Positions 17,087 through 25,546 of a stretch of 64,000 bases of DNA are shown piece after piece. The position numbers and the translations under genes are program-made. The DNA comes from CAYMAZ01 sp964526285 (GTDB lineage Bacteria > Bacteroidota > Bacteroidia > Bacteroidales > DTU049), in the NCBI GenBank assembly GCA_964526285.1, contig CAZGIW010000002.1, positions 54,061 to 118,060 of the forward strand, written 5' to 3'. How positions within the stretch are numbered: the first letter of the stretch is position 1; each line of letters begins with the position of its first letter. Under the pieces are notes generated by a model. That model worked only from the letters and a program-made list of their open reading frames with translations, did no database searches and had not been told where the DNA came from.

Positions 17087-17848
17087 ATGCTACTCGGAAA
17101 AAAAATCATTGTCGTCTTTCCAGCCTATAATGCAGAAAAAACCATAGCCGATACATACAGGGAAATTCCTTTTGATATTGTGGATGATGTTATTTTGGTT
17201 GATGATTGCAGTCATGACAATACCATTGCCGTTGCAGAAAAACTAGGAATTAAGCATATTCATCGTCATGAAAAAAACAAAGGCTATGGAGGGAATCAGA
17301 AAACCTGTTACGATACCGCCCTCTCTTTGGGTGCAGATATTGTGATTATGCTTCATCCTGATTATCAATATACTCCAAAACTCATTCCTTCGATGGCATA
17401 TTTGATTGCAAAGGGAATTTATCCGGTAGTTTTGGGTTCGCGGATTCTTGGAAATGGTGCATTAAGAGGAGGAATGCCATTTTATAAGTATGTGTTTAAC
17501 CGTATGCTGACTGTGTTTCAGAATATTCTCATTGGTGCCAAACTTTCTGAATATCACACTGGTTATCGGGCATTTTCGGCCGAAGTGCTCAGAAAAATTA
17601 ACTATCAGGCCAATTCAGATGATTTTATATTTGATAATCAGATGCTTTCACAAATTCTGTATGCAGGTTATGAGATTGCTGAGGTGACATGTCCCACAAA
17701 ATACTTTGAAGATGCTTCATCAATCAACTTCAGAAGAAGTGTTAAATATGGACTGGGAGTAATCGCTACATCAGTAAAACATAGACTGCAGATTTGGGGA
17801 CTTACAAACTATGAAATTTACAAGAGCAAAGAAAAGGATGGAGAATAG
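17087..17848 (+). CDS. Glycosyltransferase family 2, polyprenyl-phosphate sugar transferase-like
   Basis: 253-residue GT2 enzyme with a dolichol-phosphate-mannose-synthase-type N terminus: VVFPAYNAEKTIADTYREIP, VDDVILVDDCSHDNTIAVAE, and NKGYGGNQKTCYDTAL. The substrate aspartates lie in IVIMLHPDYQYTPKLIP, where the usual DADLQ is replaced by HPDYQ. It lacks the C-terminal membrane helices of full-length polyprenyl-phosphate glycosyltransferases. It overlaps the following methyltransferase gene by 11 bases, suggesting a coupled pair acting on a surface glycan. Exact sugar and acceptor unknown. Confidence 0.87.
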   Translation: MLLGKKIIVVFPAYNAEKTIADTYREIPFDIVDDVILVDDCSHDNTIAVAEKLGIKHIHRHEKNKGYGGNQKTCYDTALSLGADIVIMLHPDYQYTPKLIPSMAYLIAKGIYPVVLGSRILGNGALRGGMPFYKYVFNRMLTVFQNILIGAKLSEYHTGYRAFSAEVLRKINYQANSDDFIFDNQMLSQILYAGYEIAEVTCPTKYFEDASSINFRRSVKYGLGVIATSVKHRLQIWGLTNYEIYKSKEKDGE

Positions 17849-18821
17849 AAAAACTGAGTGTCTCAATTGCCAGTCTCATTCTTGTGAAGAATTCTTAATT
17901 GCCGGAGATATTTTCGGGAATGTTCATACTTATCTAAAATGCTTAAGCTGCGGACTGGTTTATATGTGGCCGCTTCCCAGTGAGGAAATGCTTGTTCAGG
18001 CATACAACACAGACTATTACGGAGAGGGCAGTGAGGAAAAATTTTCAGTCTCATTCATTGTCAAACTTATTGACAGTTTTGCAAAGAAAAGGGCAAAACG
18101 TTTTGCAAAACATCTGACAAACGGCGACAGAATTATGGATGTTGGTTGCGGAAATGGCAGATTTCTTGAGCACATGTATAAAATGAAACGAAATTTCGAA
18201 CTAAACGGAATTGAAATGGATGCGCGAGCAGCATTGCGGGCTTCAAGCCGGCTGAAAGCCAAAGCCTGGATACACACTGTGACAGACATTGATAAATTTT
18301 TTGGTGCGAATTCGTTCAATGCTTTGAGCTATATTCATGTTTTTGAGCATCTTCCAAATCCAACTGAAGTCATGAATCAGTTGCAGCGTGTTATTCGTTC
18401 CGACGGACACGTATTAATTGTAATCCCAAATATTGAAAGTACTCAGGCAAGAAAATATAAACACAACTGGTTACATCTGGACCCACCGAGACATTTGAAT
18501 TTTTGTCCTCCCCAATTGCTCATTGATGAAATGGGAAAAAGAGGATTTGTGCTTGTTGGCAGAAGATATACTGACTGGGAACAAAACCCATTTGGTGCTG
18601 TGCAGAGCATGCTCAATGTGATTACTGCAAAAAGAGATGTGTTGTTTGAAAGACTAAAAGGAAATAAAAACTATGCCCCAAAATATAAGGCATTCCGTGT
18701 TTTCCTGATGAAGCTTTTTTGGGTCACTTCAATGCCTTTTTGTATGATTTCCGACCTGATTGCTGCAACACGAAACAAAAGTGCCACTGTTGAAATGATA
18801 TTTCAGAAAAAAATGGAGTAG
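17838..18821 (+). CDS. Class I SAM-dependent methyltransferase with N-terminal zinc-binding motif
   Basis: 327 residues from MENRKTECLNCQSHSCEEF. The N terminus has two CxxC pairs (CLNC and CLSC) spaced like the zinc-binding segment of sugar C-methyltransferase-type proteins. This is followed by a Rossmann SAM domain: IMDVGCGNGRFLE (motif I), LNGIEMDARA, and SYIHVFEHLPNP. PPRHLNFCPPQLL is typical of this glycan-associated family. A hydrophobic C-terminal stretch may touch the membrane. The start was taken at 17838, overlapping the glycosyltransferase stop by 11 bases; an upstream ATG at 17811 would add 9 residues. Substrate unknown. Confidence 0.85.
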   Translation: MENRKTECLNCQSHSCEEFLIAGDIFGNVHTYLKCLSCGLVYMWPLPSEEMLVQAYNTDYYGEGSEEKFSVSFIVKLIDSFAKKRAKRFAKHLTNGDRIMDVGCGNGRFLEHMYKMKRNFELNGIEMDARAALRASSRLKAKAWIHTVTDIDKFFGANSFNALSYIHVFEHLPNPTEVMNQLQRVIRSDGHVLIVIPNIESTQARKYKHNWLHLDPPRHLNFCPPQLLIDEMGKRGFVLVGRRYTDWEQNPFGAVQSMLNVITAKRDVLFERLKGNKNYAPKYKAFRVFLMKLFWVTSMPFCMISDLIAATRNKSATVEMIFQKKME

Positions 18822-18838
18822 AAAAAGTGTCACTATTA

Positions 18839-19131
18839 AGTACATTTTTATAAGCCACGAATACTTCGATATTTCTCAATTTATCATTTATTACAATTTA
18901 TGCCGATTTATCATAATGCCACGAGCTTCAGCAGTATGTCAGAAAAAATGAGAAAAAGAAAAAAAACGAATCAGTAGCAAATAGTGGTTTTTTATTTTTT
19001 TCAATTGAATGACCTTTTTTTCTATCAACACAACTTCAGTTGTGTTGGAGCAGAATACATTGCATTCAACGAATATTCTGATATTGCCACGAGCTTCAGC
19101 AGTATGTCTGAAAAATGAGAAAATGGAAAAA
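18839..19131. repeat. Repeat block shared with 12731-12879
   Basis: From 18918 to about 19070 the DNA is nearly identical to 12731-12879, including ACGAATCAGTAGCAAATAGT and the hairpin CAACACAAC-TTCA-GTTGTGTTG (19026-19047). A second partial copy of the opening GCCACGAGCTTCAGCAGTAT lies at 19086-19122, ending at the psd stop. Upstream (18850-18910) is a degenerate AAGCCACGAATAC segment. No gene is evident. Confidence 0.8.
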
Positions 19132-19794
19132 CTAAATCAGTCTTGCAATTGCAGTTTCCAGTCCTTTGGTTTTATCACCAATTTTTACAAGTACTTCACT
19201 CCCCACAGGCAAAATGACATCCACTCTGCTGCCAAAACGAATAAACCCAAGTTCATCTCCCTTTTTGCACACATCTCCCGATTTGAGAAAGGGTATAATG
19301 CGTCGGGCAACAATTCCGGCAATCTGCTTCACAACGATGGTTTTTCCATACTGATTTTTAAATACCGCACACACCATTTCGTTGAGCATGGATGATTTGG
19401 GATTTCGGGCAAGAAGATATTTGCCTGGAAGATATGTCACCTCTTCAGCAGTGCCGTCAATGGGAACCCAGTTTAAATGGACATTATAGGGCGACATAAA
19501 AATTGAAATCTGAATGCCTGGAGCTTTCATGAAACGGTCATTATCCACATTCTCAATTGTAACAATAAGCCCGTCGGCAGGCGCTACAACAACATTGTCT
19601 TCAATGTGAAGTGGTGTGCGACTGGGATATCTGAAAAAGCGTATAACCAAAACAAGCAGAACAAGTGAAGGAATGATAAAAACAAGTAACCAGTATAATG
19701 CAATGGGCAAAAGTATCCATAGAAGCACATTGACAGAAGTCAGCAAAAGAACAGTAATAGCAATAATTTTATATCCCAGAGGATGAATTCTCAT
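19132..19794 (-). CDS. psd: Phosphatidylserine decarboxylase proenzyme
   Basis: 220 residues, the short (PSD-A) type. Two hydrophobic helices at the N terminus anchor it in the membrane. APADGLIV and the IFMSPYNVHLNWVP segment with its catalytic histidine follow. Self-cleavage to form the pyruvoyl prosthetic group occurs at the serine of RFGSRVD near the C terminus (residue about 192). It makes phosphatidylethanolamine. The start MRIHPLG at 19794 is favoured over an ATG at 19812 because a TATTTTTG promoter box overlaps the latter. It lies downstream of cdsA, which supplies CDP-diacylglycerol, on the same strand but with its own promoter. Confidence 0.92.
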   Translation of the reverse strand: MRIHPLGYKIIAITVLLLTSVNVLLWILLPIALYWLLVFIIPSLVLLVLVIRFFRYPSRTPLHIEDNVVVAPADGLIVTIENVDNDRFMKAPGIQISIFMSPYNVHLNWVPIDGTAEEVTYLPGKYLLARNPKSSMLNEMVCAVFKNQYGKTIVVKQIAGIVARRIIPFLKSGDVCKKGDELGFIRFGSRVDVILPVGSEVLVKIGDKTKGLETAIARLI

Positions 19795-19809
19795 GTGTAA
19801 TTTTTTTTG

Positions 19810-19817
19810 CAAAAATA
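19810..19817 (-). promoter_or_regulatory. -7 box for psd
   Basis: TATTTTTG on the minus strand, 15 bases before the psd ATG at 19794. It shows psd can be transcribed separately from cdsA. Confidence 0.5.
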
Positions 19818-19875
19818 GTTAAAATTAGTGGCTTATAAAAAAACGTACTGAATGGTTAAAGAGATATTACTTTAA

Positions 19876-20691
19876 CTATCTCACAACCAGAAACAAATAC
19901 AAAATAAACGGTATAGTTGCAAAAAACACTGAATCGAATCTGTCAAGTACTCCACCATGTCCGGGGAATAATGTGCCGCTGTCTTTCACATCTGCCTTTC
20001 TCTTTAAAACCGATTCAAACATATCGCCAAAAGTTGAGAAGAAGATAATAACCACACCTGCTCCAATGGCTTTTATATCATCCATTTGCACAAACAGTCT
20101 GTTGGCAAAAAACAGAAGAATCAGTGTCAGTATGGTTCCTCCAATGAGACCCTCCCATGTTTTTTTGGGTGAAATTTTTTCACAGAGTTTGTGTTTGCCA
20201 AACAGCATTCCACAGCAATAGGCAAGAGTATCATATGCCCATATGATTGAAAAAAGTGCAACAATGTATAGGGTTTTGCTTTCAGGATGAAGTCCGTAAA
20301 GAAGGACCAGGCTGCTCATGGGGACAGCCAGATAGAAAATGCTAAATAGTGTGATGGCAGAATTTTTCAATGAATTTTCCTGGTTTCTGAACATTTCCAA
20401 AATTGGAATCATGAGAATTGATGTGAGCAGAAATGGCCAGAATAAAATAAAATAATCCTGAAAAAAGTGTATTGATATAATACTGAGAAACATAGTAAAA
20501 GCTCCTGTGTATATAAGCGGAGGAGAAAGGTGGATACTTGACTTTTTGAGCAGCAACATCAATTCCGAAACGGCAATAAACAAAAACAAGAGCATTACAA
20601 GAGCAAAAGCTGCTGAATGAACGAGAACAGATCCGATAACCAGAGCAATAAAAACGATTCCTGTGAGAGTTCTTGTGATGACCTGTTTCAT
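19876..20691 (-). CDS. cdsA: Phosphatidate cytidylyltransferase
   Basis: 271-residue integral membrane enzyme that converts phosphatidate and CTP to CDP-diacylglycerol. About eight hydrophobic segments are seen. The C-terminal CdsA signature is intact: FFSTFGDMFESVLKRKADVKDSG and FPGHGGVLDRFDSVFFATI. Its ATG overlaps the TAA of the LUD-domain gene by one base (TAATG), showing translational coupling in the rsfS-ftsH-LUD-cdsA operon. Confidence 0.94.
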   Translation of the reverse strand: MKQVITRTLTGIVFIALVIGSVLVHSAAFALVMLLFLFIAVSELMLLLKKSSIHLSPPLIYTGAFTMFLSIISIHFFQDYFILFWPFLLTSILMIPILEMFRNQENSLKNSAITLFSIFYLAVPMSSLVLLYGLHPESKTLYIVALFSIIWAYDTLAYCCGMLFGKHKLCEKISPKKTWEGLIGGTILTLILLFFANRLFVQMDDIKAIGAGVVIIFFSTFGDMFESVLKRKADVKDSGTLFPGHGGVLDRFDSVFFATIPFILYLFLVVR

Positions 20692-21341
20692 TATGAGATT
20701 TTATCAATAAGAAAAACGAAAACCTGAGCGGGGCCATGGGCTCCCATCACCAACTGCTTTTCAATGTCCGCTGTGCGACTGGGACCGGTAATTACACTTA
20801 CCAAAGAAGGGTAATTTTCACTGTATTTTTCTTTAATAAGTTTGTAGGCCTGGGTCAGTCCTTCCACTACCTGTTCAGTTGCAGCAATGACAATATGAGA
20901 ATGGCAATAACTCCATGCAAGTCTGTCGGGACAAACGGTTGTTGAAATAACAATGCTTCCTGTTCGGGCTGCAAGATATTCACAGCGAGTGATGCTTACC
21001 TCTTCTCCAGTGGAGGATTCGGGCTGAATAATCATGTTCTCTGGCAAGCCAGTAAAATCTAAAATGGCTTTACTTCCAATTCTGAATTTGTTCCAGTTAT
21101 ACTGATCAATCATCGCATTGAACTGAATGTGAAAATCATTCACATCTTCGCAAAAAACAAAACTACCTCCTGCTTCCATAAACTTTCTGGCAAATACCAA
21201 CTCAGGCATCTCATCAATTTGAGTGAATACATCCATGCTCAGGTCTTCATCCTCATATGGATGTTCTTTTTGAACAAGCAGAGCATCTCTGATTTTTTTC
21301 AGCATGGTTTCGCGAGCGATGATTTCTTCTCTCTGTCCCAT
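20691..21341 (-). CDS. LUD-domain protein (LutC/YkgG-like)
   Basis: 216-residue LUD-domain protein (PF02589). Recognisable parts are GSFVFCEDVNDFHIQF, YLAARTGSIVIST, AWSYCHSHIVIAATEQVV, and ITGPSRTADIEKQLVMGAHGP, the last being the family's signature. LUD proteins of the LutC type take part in lactate oxidation, but lutA and lutB are absent here. Bacteroidota regularly keep a lone LUD gene between ftsH and cdsA, so its role may differ. It starts 9 bases after the ftsH stop. Confidence 0.88.
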   Translation of the reverse strand: MGQREEIIARETMLKKIRDALLVQKEHPYEDEDLSMDVFTQIDEMPELVFARKFMEAGGSFVFCEDVNDFHIQFNAMIDQYNWNKFRIGSKAILDFTGLPENMIIQPESSTGEEVSITRCEYLAARTGSIVISTTVCPDRLAWSYCHSHIVIAATEQVVEGLTQAYKLIKEKYSENYPSLVSVITGPSRTADIEKQLVMGAHGPAQVFVFLIDKIS

Positions 21342-21350
21342 ATTGATTAT

Positions 21351-23543
21351 TTATTGTGGCTTTTCTTCTGATTCCTTTTCTTCATCTTTCATATCTTCGT
21401 CAAAAAGACCCTTCTGTTTTCTTACTTTTTTTGCAAATTCTTTCAGACTTGATGATTCTTCTTTTTTGTTGTCAGTGCTCTCTTTTTTTTGCTCAGTAGA
21501 TTTTGCTGATATTGCGTCTGTTTTTCTGTCATTATCAGTTTTTGTTTCTTCTGGTTTTTCACCTGCTCTTCTTCCAAAAATTTCCTCAACATCTTCCTTA
21601 AATATCACCTCTTTTGTAAGCAAACGATTGGCCAGTTCTTCCACTTTTTCCTTGTTTTCAATAATCAGTTTTTTAGCTGTCTGATATGCTTTTTCCACAA
21701 GTTTGCTCGATTCTTCGTCAATGACTTCAGCTGTTTTTTCGCTGTATGGCTTTTGAAATACATATTCCTGAGCACCTGAACTGTCAAAGAAACTCAGGTT
21801 GCCGATTTTATCATTCAATCCAAAAAAGCTTACAGCGGCATATGCCTGTTTGGTTACTCTTTCAAGGTCATTGAGTGCACCGGTAGAAACTCTTCCAAAA
21901 ATTACATCCTCAGCAGCTCTCCCTCCCAATGTGGCAATCATTTCGTCAAACAACTGGTCAAAAGTGGTTATTTGTCTCTCCTCTGGCAAGTACCAGGCTG
22001 CTCCCAGTGCTTTGCCACGCGGAACAATAGTAACTTTTACAAGTGGATGAGCATGTGGCAGAAGCCAGCTAACAGATGCATGACCGGCTTCATGAAAGGC
22101 TATTACTTTCTTTTCATCAGGAGAGATAATTTTATTACGTTTTTCAAGTCCGCCAATGATACGATCAACAGCATCCAGAAAATCCTGCTTTCCAACAAGT
22201 TTCTTGTTTCTTCTTGCTGCAATAAGAGCTGCTTCGTTACAAACATTGGCAATATCAGCCCCTGAAAAACCAGGTGTTTGTTTGGAAAGAAAGGATGCAA
22301 CAACATCTTCTTCAAGTTTAAGAGGTCTGAGGTGCACTTTAAAAATGTCTTCACGTTCGTTTAAATCAGGTAATTCAACGTGAATCATGCGATCAAAACG
22401 ACCTGCCCGCATCAATGCTTTATCAAGAATATCAGCTCTGTTTGTTGCAGCAAGAATAATTACGCCATTATTTGATGAGAATCCGTCCATCTCGGTAAGG
22501 AGCTGGTTAAGGGTGTTTTCTCTTTCATCGTTACCGCCAGTGATGGCGTTCTTTCCACGAGCACGACCAATTGCATCAATTTCATCAATAAATACAATGC
22601 ATGGTGCTTTTTCTTTGGCTTGTTTAAATAAATCACGCACGCGTGATGCACCAACTCCCACAAACATTTCAACAAAATCAGATCCAGACATACTGAAAAA
22701 TGGGACTTTCGCTTCACCAGCAACAGCTTTAGCCAACAAAGTTTTTCCGGTGCCGGGAGGGCCCACAAGAAGCACTCCCTTGGGGATTTTTCCGCCAAGC
22801 ACAGTGTATTTCTTAGGACTTTTTAGAAAATCAACAATTTCAACAATTTCAACCTTGGCTTCGTCCAAACCAGCCACATCTTTAAATGTTACAGCAACAG
22901 ATGAATCCTTGTCAAACAACTGTGCTTTTGATTTGCCTACATTAAATATGCCTCCCGCTCCTCCCGAACCACGAGTCATTGATCTCATTATCAGTATCCA
23001 GATAACAATAAAAAACCCAATAGGTATCAGCCAGCTGAAAACATCTCCAGTCCAGTTTCTTCTTGTTTCAGGGGTGAGCTCAATCCTGCTTTCCTTTTCA
23101 ATTTGTTCCAGTTGAGCAGGTGATTTACCAACTGTATCACGCCTGAAACGCTTATCTTCCAACTCTTTGATGTTTGACTCAAAGGATTCAATGGTGATAA
23201 ATTTCATTTTGTAATGTGGCCCTTCGCTCACATCTTTTCCCCATGATCCTTCGGCCACATCCTTATATGTAGTGTCTGATTTCAATAACTCAGGTTTGAT
23301 AAATATTTCAGCATAATCCTTATTTACTACCAAAATCTTTTGATGATGATCCTGCATTACAATCTTTTCAAACTTTGTCCAGGTAATTTCTTCTATGGAC
23401 TTGGGAGAGTTGAAAAAATACATCGCTATCAGAACAACAGCAATGATGATGTATATTGTGTAGAAATTAAATTTTTTGCCACCTGAAGGTTGTGGCATAT
23501 TTCCTTTACTGTTTCTTCCGTCAGTATTACGTCTTTCTGTCAT
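21351..23543 (-). CDS. ftsH: ATP-dependent zinc metalloprotease FtsH
   Basis: 730-residue membrane AAA+ protease. Order of parts: a short cytoplasmic tail, TM1 (FYTIYIIIAVVLIAMYFF), an extracytoplasmic domain, TM2 (WLIPIGFFIVIWILIM), Walker A GPPGTGKT around residue 265, Walker B CIVFIDEIDAIG, and the second region of homology with NRADILDKALMRAGRFDR. The zinc site HEAGH and a charged Lys/Glu-rich C-terminal tail of about 70 residues follow. It degrades membrane and short-lived regulatory proteins. Located 15 bases after rsfS and before the LUD gene. Confidence 0.96.
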   Translation of the reverse strand: MTERRNTDGRNSKGNMPQPSGGKKFNFYTIYIIIAVVLIAMYFFNSPKSIEEITWTKFEKIVMQDHHQKILVVNKDYAEIFIKPELLKSDTTYKDVAEGSWGKDVSEGPHYKMKFITIESFESNIKELEDKRFRRDTVGKSPAQLEQIEKESRIELTPETRRNWTGDVFSWLIPIGFFIVIWILIMRSMTRGSGGAGGIFNVGKSKAQLFDKDSSVAVTFKDVAGLDEAKVEIVEIVDFLKSPKKYTVLGGKIPKGVLLVGPPGTGKTLLAKAVAGEAKVPFFSMSGSDFVEMFVGVGASRVRDLFKQAKEKAPCIVFIDEIDAIGRARGKNAITGGNDERENTLNQLLTEMDGFSSNNGVIILAATNRADILDKALMRAGRFDRMIHVELPDLNEREDIFKVHLRPLKLEEDVVASFLSKQTPGFSGADIANVCNEAALIAARRNKKLVGKQDFLDAVDRIIGGLEKRNKIISPDEKKVIAFHEAGHASVSWLLPHAHPLVKVTIVPRGKALGAAWYLPEERQITTFDQLFDEMIATLGGRAAEDVIFGRVSTGALNDLERVTKQAYAAVSFFGLNDKIGNLSFFDSSGAQEYVFQKPYSEKTAEVIDEESSKLVEKAYQTAKKLIIENKEKVEELANRLLTKEVIFKEDVEEIFGRRAGEKPEETKTDNDRKTDAISAKSTEQKKESTDNKKEESSSLKEFAKKVRKQKGLFDEDMKDEEKESEEKPQ

Positions 23544-23558
23544 TTTGTCAGTGTTAGA

Positions 23559-23900
23559 TTAATTGTCTTCAATACGTGATACAATGGCATCTGCCCACAA
23601 ATCTTCCAGTTTGTAAAAATTTCTTGATTCCTCATTAAAGACATGTACAATAATATCTCCGTAGTCCATCAAAACCCATTCCATGTTGTTTTTTCCTTCT
23701 ATATGAAGGGGATGCTGTTTTTGTTTTTTTCTCATTTCACGGTCAATATTATCAACAATCGCTTCTATCTGGGGTGATGAAGTGCCATGACAAATCACAA
23801 AACCGGAAAACAAAACTTCATTAAGACCCGAAAAATCAATAACCACAATGTCTGCTCCCTTCTTTTCACGTATTGCATCAACAATCACTTGTGTATCCAT
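23559..23900 (-). CDS. rsfS: Ribosomal silencing factor RsfS
   Basis: 113 residues of the RsfS/Iojap family: IREKKGADIVVIDFSGLNEV, FVICHGTSSPQIEAIVDNI and the C-terminal WVLMDYGDIIVHVFNEESR. It binds ribosomal protein uL14 and blocks subunit joining under starvation. First gene of the rsfS-ftsH-LUD-cdsA operon, with a clear promoter 20 bases upstream and divergent from birA. Confidence 0.94.
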   Translation of the reverse strand: MDTQVIVDAIREKKGADIVVIDFSGLNEVLFSGFVICHGTSSPQIEAIVDNIDREMRKKQKQHPLHIEGKNNMEWVLMDYGDIIVHVFNEESRNFYKLEDLWADAIVSRIEDN

Positions 23901-23919
23901 ACTTTTATTTTTAACTCTG

Positions 23920-23927
23920 CAAAGGTA
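23920..23927 (-). promoter_or_regulatory. -7 box for the rsfS-ftsH operon
   Basis: TACCTTTG on the minus strand, 20 bases ahead of the rsfS start; matches TAnnTTTG. It faces away from the birA promoter at 24018. Confidence 0.55.
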
Positions 23928-24017
23928 GTATAATTCATTTATATATTCTTAAATTAACATTATAAATCAATCAAGATCTGCGCCGGCTGATTTTTTTCTA
24001 CATTGTTCTAAAATCAT

Positions 24018-24025
24018 TAATTTTG
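24018..24025 (+). promoter_or_regulatory. -7 box for birA, implying a very short leader
   Basis: TAATTTTG ends only 5 bases before the first birA ATG (24031) and 8 before the second (24034), so the transcript is probably leaderless or nearly so. Confidence 0.45.
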
Positions 24026-24030
24026 CATGT

Positions 24031-24777
24031 ATGATGAAAAGAAAAGCTCATTTTGTTTTTGTTGAGCAAACCGAATCCACAAATGTGTATTTGCAAAAAC
24101 TCCTGTTCACAGATGAACCGGAGCAGTTTACAGTTGTATGGACTGATAATCAGACCAAAGGGAAGGGACAGGGAAATAATAAATGGGTGTCTGAACCAGG
24201 CAAAAACCTTACTTTTTCACTTCTGTTTAAAACAGAGAATATGCCTCCGGAAAATTTGTTTATTATTAATAAAAGCATTGCTCTGTCTCTTGTGCAGTAT
24301 CTGAATAAACAATATCAGCTCGATGCTGCTGTTAAGTGGCCCAATGATATTATTGTGAGCAACATGAAAATTGCAGGGATACTCATTGATAATTTTTTTG
24401 TGGGTGAACATATTTTTTGCATTATCGGAATTGGGATTAATATCAATCAGACCGAATTTCAATCAATGCAACTGCCGGCTGTTTCTTTAAAAAATATTAT
24501 GGGAAATGATTACATCATCAAACAATGTCTTAACCAACTGACAGAAATTTTAATCAGTAATTTAATTAAAACCGAATCGGAAGACAGAAATATCATTGTA
24601 GGGGATTATGATGAGTATTTGTTATTCAGAAATATTGAGCGGAGTTATATGTATAACAACTGCAAAGTGACAGGTGTAATTGAAGGTGTGAACAATTCAG
24701 GGCAACTGGTTTTTAGAAACAGTCTCACTGGGAAAACTGATTTTATTGATCACGGAAATTTTGGCTATAATTTGTAA
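24031..24777 (+). CDS. birA: Biotin--[acetyl-CoA-carboxylase] ligase
   Basis: 248-residue monofunctional biotin protein ligase without the DNA-binding domain of E. coli BirA. It begins with the substrate-sensing QTESTNVYLQKL. The biotinyl-AMP loop is TKGKGQGNNKWVSEPGKN (the GRGRxxR equivalent with lysine), and the catalytic lysine is in VKWPNDIIV. IAGILIDN and GIGININQ follow. It attaches biotin to carboxylase carrier proteins. It is followed at 6 bases by a small membrane protein gene. Confidence 0.92.
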   Translation: MMKRKAHFVFVEQTESTNVYLQKLLFTDEPEQFTVVWTDNQTKGKGQGNNKWVSEPGKNLTFSLLFKTENMPPENLFIINKSIALSLVQYLNKQYQLDAAVKWPNDIIVSNMKIAGILIDNFFVGEHIFCIIGIGININQTEFQSMQLPAVSLKNIMGNDYIIKQCLNQLTEILISNLIKTESEDRNIIVGDYDEYLLFRNIERSYMYNNCKVTGVIEGVNNSGQLVFRNSLTGKTDFIDHGNFGYNL

Positions 24778-24783
24778 AGAAAA

Positions 24784-25446
24784 ATGAAACCCATTCGAAG
24801 CTCACTCAATATTGTTCTGATGATTTTATATATTGTGCTGTATCTTATTGCTCCGGCAGTGTTTCTCTTTTTAGGTTTGGACAGAGTTGAAATGCATGGA
24901 TTTTTCAGAGTAACATATGCTTTTGCCGGAATAGGGATGTTGTTTTTTATTATCAGTGGAATGGTGCTGATTTTTAAATATTTTCCTCACAAAACCACAA
25001 GGAGTTTACTGATAATCATGCCGGTTGTTTTGAATTATGTGTTGTATTTTGTTTTCAACAGGACTGATGATTTTCTGAATATCTTCATAATAAACTCATC
25101 AATTGTGTTTTCATCTTTGGTGTTTTCAATATTCATATCCACATTTCTTATTCCCTGGGATGCAGAAAAATCATTGAAGAATAAAGAAGAAACTTCCAAT
25201 CTCAAATCATTAAAAGATAATTTGCGATATTTAAAAAAGAACCCAGTGCTATGGATAAGTTTTGCTGTGTTTTTGCTGCCTCTTATGGCAGCCGTTCATT
25301 TTTTTTCAATGGGTTTGATTTTGGTTTTTTCAGGACAATTGCAAATTGAAACAATAGTATCAGTGATTTTGTTTGTTGCTGCATTTTCAAATGTCAGTGT
25401 ATTTCACATACGTGAAACAATGAAACATTTTTTGGATAAGGATTGA
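24784..25446 (+). CDS. Conserved membrane protein of unknown function
   Basis: 220 residues, six or seven predicted transmembrane helices (for example LNIVLMILYIVLYLIAPAVF, AGIGMLFFIISGMVLIF, LLIIMPVVLNYVLYFVF). A charged cytoplasmic stretch (WDAEKSLKNKEETSNLKSLK) lies between the fourth and fifth. No catalytic motif is visible. It starts 6 bases after birA and is probably co-transcribed with it. I do not recognise the family. Confidence 0.7.
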   Translation: MKPIRSSLNIVLMILYIVLYLIAPAVFLFLGLDRVEMHGFFRVTYAFAGIGMLFFIISGMVLIFKYFPHKTTRSLLIIMPVVLNYVLYFVFNRTDDFLNIFIINSSIVFSSLVFSIFISTFLIPWDAEKSLKNKEETSNLKSLKDNLRYLKKNPVLWISFAVFLLPLMAAVHFFSMGLILVFSGQLQIETIVSVILFVAAFSNVSVFHIRETMKHFLDKD

Positions 25447-25510
25447 TTAAAAAAAAATCGGACAACAAAGGGAAAATCTTATTCAAATACTTTTGTTGTT
25501 GAAAAAAAAT

Positions 25511-25518
25511 TATATTTG
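25511..25518 (+). promoter_or_regulatory. -7 box for the DUF262 gene
   Basis: TATATTTG, with a TTTTG at 25491-25495 in the -33 position, 28 bases before the ATG. Confidence 0.5.
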
Positions 25519-25546
25519 CTGAATATTAACAAAAAACCATTGAGTT

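Noticed and set aside
22387..23115. Plus-strand open frame of 242 codons inside ftsH
   Set aside because: Antisense shadow of a highly conserved gene; low-complexity translation and no promoter.
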